Assembly: GCA_903813345.2 (NCBI GenBank)
Contig: CAIIXF020000007.1
Span: 24,293,564 to 24,357,563 of the forward strand
Source of the DNA: Owenia fusiformis
Taxonomy: Eukaryota > Annelida > Polychaeta > Sabellida > Oweniidae
Direction of reading: 5' to 3'
DNA: 64,000 bases
Positions 38,001 through 50,000 of the stretch are shown here, in pieces. Within the stretch, counting starts at the first letter, position 1. Every line of letters begins with the position of its first letter. The notes below the pieces were generated by a model. The model was not told the origin of the DNA. It ran no database searches and was given only the letters and a program-made list of their open reading frames with translations. Both the position numbers and the translations under genes were made by a program.

Positions 38001-41000
38001 TAGCAACTTTTTCAAAAAATGTTTCAACTAAACAATAATTTTAGCTCATATCATTCACTGTCATGTAAATTTTCTAAATATTCAAAAATACATTGAGACA
38101 AATTATAACACCTTGCTGAGAAAAAAGCTGAGGGAGGAGGTGGGGTTGTTAAAAATAAAACAGATTAACATTTGATATTTTTTGTATTTTTTCTTGATTG
38201 GTGTGTTGATCTGTAAGGCTTTCATCAAATAAAACCATGAAATAACCAGTTAAAAAACTGTAAAAACCCAACACCAAATTATTATATTATCATTGTTTGT
38301 TTGTTTGTTTGTTTATTTATTTCATTTTTTTGCTTATTTGTTATTGAGTCATAACATATATTATATTTACCCTTAGAATTTTTACATTGCATTGCCATAA
38401 TAATTAACCTTGAACTGCTACTAAATGATATAACTTCACTAATTGTATTTTGAACTTCCATGACCTGCTCTAAAGGTGAAATCGATCATAAATGCTTCTG
38501 ATGTGATTTAATGAGCCATTTATAATCTTTGACACAACAACCTCAAAAATATTTTTGAGAAGATGTGAGATAACAGAACTCAGTGGTTTTCTCTTCCAAA
38601 GCACTCTCCATAACGAGAAGGCTCAGTAGCTCAGTAGGTACACTCCTAACAAAATATTGATCAAAACGCAAATATCATTCAATTTTCAGCAAAGCATCAT
38701 TATGAAATTAATACTTGTAAAGTTTCAACCACCAAAAACTGAAATGCACAAACAAAAAAATTTAATTTTTTTTTCTGAAATTCAAAAAATGTGAGTTTGT
38801 TATTTGAAGGATTGTTTACAGAGTAACTCTTACCTGTGCGAAGGTAACTGCACTCCGATTTTGATCGGCCATACTTAGCCATGATATCTACTGTGTAACT
38901 ATGCTCCTACATGCATGTACTAAATCACAGGTATCGGCCCGCCTGCAAGGCAGTATAGCGCCTCAAACTAATCTTGCATGAACTTTTAACCAGATTTTCA
39001 CATATCTCAACACCTTTCAAGAAACTCATCAATTTTCTGATATTTCTTTGTAATTTCTGTATAATTTTAAAAGAAATAATATGTATCTAGTCAAAAATCA
39101 ATAAAACAATGTTCTATTTTCGAGGAAATATTTTCACAAAGCTCAAAGGGAAATACCTAGATAAAAATGGATCCCTTCAAAAGACTAAAAGCATCCCATT
39201 CAAAAAGTACCCCAAAGGTCATATTCCTCAAATGCAGTAACAAAATCCCAAAGATATGAAAAATTGAGAAACAAAGCAAAACCCCTAAAAACCATACCAT
39301 ATGAGATGAAGTAAAAGTGAGGAAGATAATGCAACGACATCAGAGACAAAATGTAGGGAGTATGAATGTCAAGGGAGAAAAGTTGAAGGAATCTTATCTT
39401 TCTCGAGGATGTAATACCAGTTCTACCATGGATAAGACTTTCTTTATGACTCACTTGAGAAAAACTAATGCCTCAAAGATTTCTGGTGGCCTTGAAATTT
39501 CAGCCCCTAATATAGAAGAATGGAGGTCGGATTGGATTGAATGCACATGTGGCAACACTTAAAATCACAAATTTTCCTGACTTTTAATCTCCACTAGTTA
39601 TCTACATACAATTAACTTTGATTGGATATACTTATTTCCCTATATGTGTAAATATAAAAATATGTATCTTGTACAACTGGTAGATTAACCCCTCACAGTT
39701 TAGTTAAGTTTATTTATAGTGGTCAGTCTTACAATTCAATTATAAAATATAAAAAAAATCAATTACAATTTTACCCAGCCCTCATAAAACAAACACTTTA
39801 TTACATTTTATTATCATTAGTGTTAAAGGAAGTAAGTAGAAGGGATAGAAATGAGTTGAGAGTATTATGAAAAATTTCGACAATATTTTTTGCTTTAATC
39901 ATTTCATGTCATGTCTGTTTTCTGGAAAAATTCCAAAGGTTCTTGACTTTATTTCAGAAGAACTCTTCAAATTTGAAGGTTATCTTAAAATATTGAAAAG
40001 GGGAAGTTCTTTTTCAAATCTAAAAAATTAGACATTTTTAATCCTCAATAACATCTATATATTCATATTTCAATGAATTTAAAAACAATATAAAGATTGC
40101 AAGGAAAACACTGACATGTTATTTTGAAAAGATTTTCTTTTTAACTATCTATCCCTATGTTTATCTATGTTTTGGTTATAAGAAAAGATTGCTTTCAACA
40201 TTTTACACTCTATCCCTTCTATTCCCTTTAATATATTTTGGTTATGAGAAAAGATTGCTTTCAACATTTTACACTCTCTATCCCTTCTATTCCCTTTTAT
40301 ATATTCTGGATATAAGAAAAGATTGCTTTCAACATTTTACACTCTCTATCCCTTCTATTCCCTTTAATATATTCTGGTTATGAGAAAAGATTGCTTCCAA
40401 CATTTTACACTCTATCCCTTCTATTCCCTTTTATATTATATGTTCTGGTTATAGGACTTCACCAAGAGTAGATAATTTGATATGTTAATTACAGACCATG
40501 AATATCAAAAGGGATCGTCTTATGCTATTTGAGACAGCTCTATGCTTTATTGTTGTATCTTAGCTCAAAGGTTTGATTATTTCAAAGGAAAAGGTTTTCA
40601 TGTTTGATCCAGGGTCAAAATGAACTAAATTTGAGATACGAGTTTCCTGTGTTGAAATCAGTTGATTGATCCTAAAAGATAAACACATTTAAAAAACACG
40701 ACTCTAATATGAGCACTTCTCTTACTTGAACATTATATTGCAATATGAACACATTTCAAATGTGAAGATAACTCTGTATCTAATGTGAACACTATGGTAA
40801 TGTTCACATATCTCAAAGGTGAAAAAACAAATCTCAAAGGTGAAAAGATATTATAAATCAATTGCATTGATTTCAATGTTAAATAGCTCTAAAATGTGAA
40901 CACCTTGAAAGGCAGAGGTGTTTACATTAGGCTACCAGTTAGATTACTTCCAGATTAAATAGCTCAGCTGGTAGAAGAATTGCCACTAACAAGTCACTAA

Positions 41001-44000
41001 GTGAGGAGAGCTATTGTAAAAAGATTCTGAAGTTAGTATGTTCTTCTAATGAATATCATCCAAATTTTGAGTAGAAAAACACATTTTTATCACAACTGAG
41101 ACATAAATGCCTGTCTCTCGTATGTTTTTAATTTTTCCAGCTTTATTTAAATTAAATTGATGTTTTCTACATCCGGAAAGAAGCAAACTAAACCCCTACC
41201 CAAGAAATAATGCATATTGCGAAATTTGACCAAAAGCTTACTAAACCCAACCTCTGGTTGGGAGCTGACAAACCACATATGAAAGATGACATACTTAAGA
41301 TTGAATCCACTCTAGTATAGCCCCAGTTGAAGGGTAGCCCTAATTTTAAAGTTTACTACCCCGAACAAATAAAAAACTGACTGTTCTCAATTGAAAACTG
41401 AGCTGTTCACTTGAACTTCAAAAACCTTTATATACCAAAATTTCTGATGGTGTTAAAGAATCGTAAACTGACCAAATATCTAGGCTGACTCCAGTAAGTC
41501 TCTCCCAGAGATAAGCATATCTCGTAATGATTTGGTAACTTGCGTAAAATACAATTACTCACTCAGTCTAAAATAATATATTTCTAGTCATTTCTTTTTA
41601 ATAGATTTCAGGAATGCAAAATCGTTTCAGAATTTTTCTGGATATAAATGCATTCTGTAATCTTATTCTACTATGACTGACAACTTCTGTGCTCATTTTC
41701 CTTTTATGTTGACTTTAGTCACCATCTTTTTGATCATGGTATGCCAAAAACTTACATAACTCATAAAGAAAAGCAAATAAAAAGGCATTTTCACATATGA
41801 TAATTGATTAATAATAATTCATTATTTACTTGACAAAAAGTGTTTTTTGACCAACACTTAAGAAATTTTCAAGCACAAAAATTACTAAAATATGATTGAC
41901 TTGAAAAATGTTGATATTTACTGTTATGATGCATACAGTCCAAAATTTCTGAAAATTATCTAAATATTCTCAGTGCAATAATTTTCATGTGTAGAAGGAG
42001 TCTCTCGGCTTTCTTCACACATTAGCACAATCTAAATACAAAGCTGCAAACATATACTGTATATTCCTTGGGAAGCATCCCAACTTAAATCATTTTGCTC
42101 AATAGATGCCAAAATTATTTATAAAATTGTTCAAATCTATCAAAACTTAATTCAATCATCATGTGTAAAAATGGACTAATCATCAATTAATATGTAAAAA
42201 GGGGAAAAAAGATATGTTTTTCAGGGGACTGGGTATTATAAAATAGCAAAGCGCTGTAAGAGTTGAAGGGTTGCACCTATTTTTAGCTAAATAAAACCTG
42301 GAAATGGCAACAACATCAATGTACCTGAATGAAAACAGATTCTATTGTTAGTACACTATGTAGAGAGCTTGCAGAAAACCAGACAAAAGTCACAGTATAT
42401 GTAAATAGCCTATATGAAGAAAGTCACAGTATATGTACAGCCTATATGAAGAAAGTCACAGTATATGTATAGCCTATATGAAGAAAGTCACAGTATATAT
42501 ATAGCCTATATGAAGCAAGACACTGAATTTCTTGTAATTTAGTTGCAAAATGTAGGAAGGTCCACCATCTAGAAAAAAAATCTATGATTTGTTTAAAAGT
42601 GAAGGCAGTAAAATTATTTAAAGTAGACTTATCCACTCCTACCAATACTAGTCTTAAGAATGGTAAATATTTCTCTGTGAAGGAATTATATATTGTTAGG
42701 GTTATATACTGGCAGGATTTAGATATAGGGTTTATCCTGAGGGAAATATGTATATCTACCTAATGGATAATGGGTACTCCCCTCAATGCCTTGGATACAG
42801 TCCCCCCAAAAATGTTGATATCACCCAACATACTAGATATTCCCTTCTAAGGTTTTGATATTTCTCTATTAAAATAATTCCACATTCTAACCCTATTCAT
42901 GCCTCAGTCATGAACATGTGATTCAGAGTTGGCATACTGATTCATACCCTTTGCAAATTAAAAAAGTTTTACGAGACTCTTATAAAAAGATATGGTTTTT
43001 TGATTTAGCCTTTCCATTCACAACCATATCATATCCATAACCATATCATTCCCTATTTCAATTTCCTCAAAATGCCAAAAAGCTACTTGAGGCCATGAAG
43101 ATCAACATCCAAATTGTAAAATCATTTGAGGTGTTAAGAGGGAAGAACATGGTATTGGTAACAGCTGGATATCAGGATAACTGATTCATGGATATACAAA
43201 TCACCAGAAAATGTTTCTAGGTAAAAAATAATCTTTCAAAAGCCAATAACTGTCTGCTATAGTACAGAATTTGATGATTAATTGTTGTATGATACCTAAT
43301 CATAAAAACCCCTTATTCAGTATATTCACAAGCCTAATTTACAAATTCCAAAATGCAAAGATAACATTCACAAACCTTTGATTCGTTTCCAGAAAACTTT
43401 TAACATGTGGTTTTTTGAGCATTCCCTTTTTACCGTTTATATAAAATTGGAAGGACTCAATAGAGACTTTATTCCATAGGACAGTATTTTTCAAAAGGGC
43501 AAGGGGAAAGATGATAAGTTGGCCAATTTCTTATATTGTATTTTTCTTACCACCAATAGACCCTGTATTTTAAGGTTATAATTGTATATGTACCCATAAA
43601 GCCAGGAACTTAAGGGAATCCTGTCCTAGACAGACCAATGCCATCCTAGTCAGACCTTAGTTAGACCCATATAATCCTAAACAGACCTTGTTTAGACCTA
43701 AGCCATCCTGAGAGACCTAAGTTAAACCCATGACATCCTGTACAGACCTCTGATAGACCCATAAAATCCTAGATTAGATTTTATTAGACCCCCTAGACAG
43801 ACCTTAGTATAGTTAGACCCAAGACACCCTAAACATACCTCAGTTAGACCCATGACATCCAAGACTGACCTTTATTAGACCCCTAGACAAACCTTAGTTA
43901 GACCCAAGACTCCCAAAAAATACCTCAGTTAGACCCATGACATCCTAGACTGACCTTTATTAGACCCCTAGACAGACCTTAGTTAGACCCAAGACTCCCT

Positions 44001-47000
44001 AAAAATACCTCAGTTAGACCCATGACATCCTAGACTGACCTTTATTAGACCCCTAGACAGACCTTAGTTAGACCCAAGACTCCCTAAACATACCTCAGTT
44101 CAGTTAGACACATGAAATCCTAGACAGACCTTAATTAGACCCCTAGACAGACCTTAATTAGACCCATGACACTACACAATCTGTACTATCCTCACAAAAA
44201 CTCCATGTAATATAAATAAATGAGATCTGTACTCTGTTAAAGAGATCGAGTCGTCCAGATTTCTATCCTGGACAATCAGTAATTTCCCAATATAATTGCT
44301 CATAAAACATCATATATACCTTAGATATATCTTGAGACCAAATCATAAGCACGATATCGACAATATATTGAGGATATCAACAGGACAACCAAAAGAACAA
44401 CCAATCGTCAGAATTGAACCCCTTAGAATTTGAGAGGGTTTTTTAAACTTCAATTTTAATTTCTATTGATGTAAGTGGAAATTCATGGCTAGGAACAATT
44501 ATCGAATTGATACTGTTAACGAATTAATTCAAGCCTCAGATTTGATAAGTTGATAAACAAACTTGTTTTACATCAAATAACACGAAAAAATCAGGGGTTT
44601 ACTCTAATTGTGTTTTAGGAGACCCAATCTCTTTAAACAGATGAGACCTAGATATCATAATTATGTCACAGACTTAATACAAGTATACCAATTTAAACGT
44701 TTCTTCTTGTGTATTTGTTTTAAGATTGAATGAAACAGAATTCCAGCAACTTTGACACCTGATATTGCCATGGTGAGAAATACATAAAGATCAACGTTTT
44801 CTAACTAATACAAATACCAAAGGGACATCCTTCATAAGAGAATATCTAAAGGTTATATCCAGCATCATATAAAATCTAAAATGTTAATGATTCCACTGAG
44901 ACAATAATTCTAAAATGTATCGATGGAAATAGAAGTAATTTAATCCTTGTCTCCTGAATACTATAAATCTAAATAAATAATAATATTTATCCTTCTTCAT
45001 ACAGGGTGGTCCAAAAAATGGCAACCCTCTATTTTTTCCTCATATCTTTGTCATTTTTAGAAATTTTGCCCTGATATTTGGCACACATGTACATCATTCA
45101 ATTTCATACTAGACTGTGTTATTTCATGAAAATTGGACTGATAGTCGCAATGTTACAGCACTTTAAACAAGGTGCCCCAGATTTCCAATATCATGCTGTA
45201 GGCAAACCTGCACACATTTTCCAAACCTGTAAATGACATAACTGCATTCCTCAGCAAGTATGGCCTGAACGACACATGTGATCTTTATTTTGAGGTCAAA
45301 TGTCTTAATGGTGTTATTACCCTACACTCTATCTTTGGGGTATCCCCATTGGTAAAGGGGCCATATCTGGGTTGCCCATTCATTGTCTGTTGTACTGCTG
45401 ATAATGTGGTCATTGAAGTGGTCCCAAAGCCATTATTGTCCATCATTGGGTGTATGGGGTATGGTTCTGTCTTGTTGGAACCACTGTTGCTGCCTATCAA
45501 CCTCCCTGGATTCACCTGAAGTCCCCAAGAACTCCATGGGGATCACAAAATAGAGTTGATGTTGACAGTTATTGTATATCCATTGATACCATCAAAGGTA
45601 AACGACCCTATATTCTGAGAACACACTAAACTGTGCATCTGTCTGTGTGAAGGTGCCTCTCCACTACTTCATCAAGTGCTTGGCTCCCCAAGAATACATA
45701 ATTGTTAGAGTTTACCAGTGCATCAAGTGTTTATTTGAATCACCGACCATCTCAGACAGCACGAAAGTGGCCATCTAGGGCATGTTGTTTAAAATGCAGT
45801 AATATTGTGACTATCAGTACGATGGTCATGAAATATGGTAGGTTGGTAGGAAATTGAATGATGTACAAATGTGTAAAATATCAGGGAGTTATTTCTTAGA
45901 ATGACAAAGACATTAGAAAAACCAGAGTTGCCATTTTTTTGACCACCCTGTATATATGGTTTTGATTAAATTGACACAATACACCCTGCTATAGCATGAC
46001 GGTTACAACACCTCTGAAAACAAGGTTGGACAGCTACGTTCACTGATTTATCCAATAAAATGGCCGCGATGGAACAGAAAAGGTTGGTGCATTATTTTCT
46101 ACTACTGTGTACCAATGAAAGGGTAAACGATTTATGTAAGCATCGCATTTGGTGATGCATTAAGTAATGAATATTTTGAACGTAGTTTTTGCAAATTGAT
46201 GCCCAGGGATAACATGAAATAAGCGAAAAACTGTTGAGTTTGAAATTCAAAACTACACAAAATTTAGTAATTTGTTTATATTTGTCGTTAGGGCATGGTC
46301 TACATTGCCTTACGACCTCGGGGTATAAGATGTAACCTACATACGATCATAAAAAGCCAATTGAGCATTGGAAACCACCTTATATGTTCTACTCAAGCCA
46401 TAATAATGTATATTCCATTTCTTACCCATTATAACAATGACATGGAAAGAGGCTATCATAACTAGCAACCTTGACTTGAAAGGTGTACATGCACGTAACC
46501 GTCCGCTAAATATCTAATGTACAACTAATACAATACGTTACCGTTCATAGAATTCATACGTAGTCGTCTAACGACATTGCATTTGAAACCTTATTATTTA
46601 CAATGTACACCACGTTCCTGTTCTGGATTTGTCATTTTCTGGCTTGTTCATACATAGTTTACTTACAGTTAATAGTTTGAGTGGCTCTGAGACACATATA
46701 CTGAGAAAACATGGACTAAAAATTATGAACTTTGATATCTTAGTCGGTAAGTTTACAGCTTATATTCTGTTTCTAGTAAACCACCTGGCATATTTGACCC
46801 AATCTTTATAACCATCCATATATACGTCACCGAATGGAACTAGTTTAAAAGGAAATCTTATCTTTGAATCTTGCCCACTGGCGAGAAAGAGGACATGGTG
46901 TCTTTCCCATCTTCCATTTTTTTGTTATCGGTACCGCAAAATTTTGCAAATCTCCTTGAAGTAACCGTCATGCTATAACACCGTGCAATATGCATGCATA

Positions 47001-50000
47001 CACCATTCAATGCATGACAACCTTAACAAATACTGAGCCATTTACATATGATCCTAAAGAAAAAAACACTTACCAAATCTATTTTTGTTAGTTCACGGAA
47101 ACTTATTCTATTCACACCCATGTTATCTTACTGAGACAACATCCTGATGCTTATATCATTTGCATCTAGTTAATTAGTCAATGAACATGCACAGGGTTAG
47201 CGTAAAATAGAACCATTCAAGGTCCCAGGAATATATATAAAGATGGAACTCAGAGCCATATTTCAATTAAAGCATTTTTTGAAGTATGGGTTCCAAATGG
47301 AGCCAATTATCACAAATGGTTTGGGGTAGGGCTGGGACTGGACAGAACAGAATCCAAATGGATTTTGAAACTTGTGTTTGGAATTTTGAACTTTTCCTCA
47401 GTGATTGTTTATTCAAAAAGGTCTAAAATCAATTAAAAATTACTTTTTAGAATTTCGATTGTATATAACATGTGAACAAGAAAATGATTATTTATATATT
47501 TCTTGATTTTGTAATTTATGATTTGCTATATAGCAAGCAGGCAAGTTTAGTAAATATAAAACTAGACAACAGCAACGCCAAAGCGTAGCAAATCCCATCG
47601 ACCAGCCATGGCCGGCATTTTTACAAACAAAGTATATAGCAAAAATGGCTTTCAAAATGGCCACCTTCTACTTCAAGTGTCATTAGAAAGTGTGCCATGC
47701 TTATAGTATTCACATACCAAATATGAACAAAATCGCTCCACTACTTTTCGAGTTACAGCAAAAATCGTAAAATAACGAGTAAAGGCCGCCATTTTTCAAG
47801 ATGGCTGCCATGTGCTTCTTTAATATCTACATTTCTAGCTTTATTAATGTCCTATATAATGTTTCTACATTTAAAACATATTGTTAGTACAGTTTTACAT
47901 ATTGCACCTAAATTACTGTAGAATCGGCACGAAAATGGCCGCCATTTTTAAATCGGCTTTCGAGCAGAACTTCTACCCCCATAGGGTATATGTGTACAAA
48001 ATATGAACAAAATCGGGCCAACGGTATTTGAGTTATTGCCTGGACATACGTACGGACGGACAGACGGACGTCTTGTAATACTGTATAAGTGGTATTTAAT
48101 CCGAGTGGTTAATTTTCCGAATGGTCAAATTTCATCATTTTCCAGATTTTAATTTTCCTAATGACAAGAAACCTCCCATTGGATAACATTATAAAGACAA
48201 TATTTCCGACATTTAATTTTCTGAACCTAGCAAAAATTAGGAAATAGAAAAATTAAATGATTAGGCAAAATTACCACTTATACAGTATATAGATACACTG
48301 TCCCATATGTTTTGTTAAAGAGCAACTGAAGCATACAATCTTTCCACAAAGATAAATTCAGACCAACATTTGGATATCTACCTCATGTAGGTAGATTATA
48401 ATTGATTTTATTTATTTGTCATATCCAGTATTTAATTTATTATAGGTTTTAACCCATATTAAAGCGGCTCTAAGGTCTGTGGAGAGAAAAATGGAGAAAT
48501 TTTACCTTTTCTGAGCTATCGGGGTGAAGTTTGGTCCAACATCTTCTTCCTTATTCCTATTTTATAAAAATGTATGCATATGGCAATATTCATCAACCAG
48601 TAGAACTGGCAAATCGTTTAGAATCTACAATTCCATACAAGGAGTCCCACTCATAGATTTTTCAAATTCTTTCCAAGTCGACGTCGAAACACCTAGCGGG
48701 TGAAATTGAAACTAATTTTTCTGGCTGCTCGAATCGATAAAATCTCTGATAGTGTGAGTCTTTTTATGAAATCTTTCTGATAGAAAACACTTAATTAATA
48801 TTAGAAAGCATTAAATGTTGAATCCGAAGCGTAATCTGAAATAAAAGTGAAAAAACATTGCGCGGACGTCAGAGAAAAACTTCCGGTTTAATAAAAAATG
48901 GCGGACGTCGAAGGAGAAATTATGACGAAGAATTAGAGGATTTTCCTTTGGCATTATCGATCGTTATAAGGTATGTGCACAAATTCTAGTAGCATACAAT
49001 GAAAATAGATACATTTTTAAAGGCAACAACATATTCAAAGCTTTCATTTTACGATAGGCCCAGGATCATTGGATACGACTCGGCAATCGATACTCCCACT
49101 TTAATATTAAAGTCATATTTGGTAAGTGGACGGACGGACGGATGGATGGACGGACGGACGGACGGAGGCATTCCCTATATCCCTCCGAACTTTGTTCGAT
49201 GGGATAAAAATGAAGTGGTAGTTCTAAAAGTCTGTTTTCAATGGATGAAATCTATTCCAGAAAGTGGAGAATTCCATATGGAGCCCATCGTCACAAATGG
49301 TTTAGGGTTACATATATAACCCATTGTTATAGACAATAACAATAGAAGGCAAGAGCAACATTAATGATATTTTCACCTGTAGTGTGCTGGATGACAGATT
49401 CAGGTTGCAGATTCGCCATTGGCACAAGACCTTCCATTAATGGTAACGTTCCCATAGAGCGAACCAAACACCAGTCCATATTTGCCCCGGGACTTGTGTC
49501 CACTAGTTCCACCTTTTGGCCAGCATAGACACTCATCTCCTGATCATTTGTCGCTTTGAAGTCCTCCAGTACTAGGAGAATTTCAGTTGTCATTTGCTAA
49601 AAAAAACATTGCTGCATTATAAACCTGATTAAGTCAAAACAATGTAACCATATATTATAATGGTATTTTTTGTAATAGGTATAAGCCAGTCAAACTAGCT
49701 CCAGACAGCATAAAACATTTCCTTAACTGCTGGAACGCCCATCCACCATTATTTACGAAATGGACCTTTAGAAGTGTAATAGGTGCCTAAAAAGCCAAAT
49801 TATTATCTACCTCCTATCCCTCCCACCTGACACTGATTCTTTGTTGAATTTAGTTTAAAACATATGAGACAGGACATAAGTGCATGTGTACCTTGGATGA
49901 GGCGCTGCCAGTACTGCTATCAGAAGCAGTCGATGTTGTTGTGGTTACTGATAGATTGGAGCCGCTGAGTTTTGTCATCCCATCATAGTTGAGCTCCTCT

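Noticed and set aside
38617-38650. tRNA-like phrase TAGCTCAGTAGGTACAC (also one at 40958)
   Set aside because: Only an A-box resemblance; no B-box (GGTTCGA) and no cloverleaf. At best an old SINE fragment.
39200-39562. Overlapping 81- and 84-codon frames on opposite strands
   Set aside because: No recognisable domain, no splice context, and opposite-strand overlap is typical of chance frames.
45285-45515. 76-codon minus-strand frame as a candidate trio linker exon
   Set aside because: The recognisable [13 protein letters not shown] transposase sequence is in the adjacent frame, and the piece lies inside a TA-flanked transposon.
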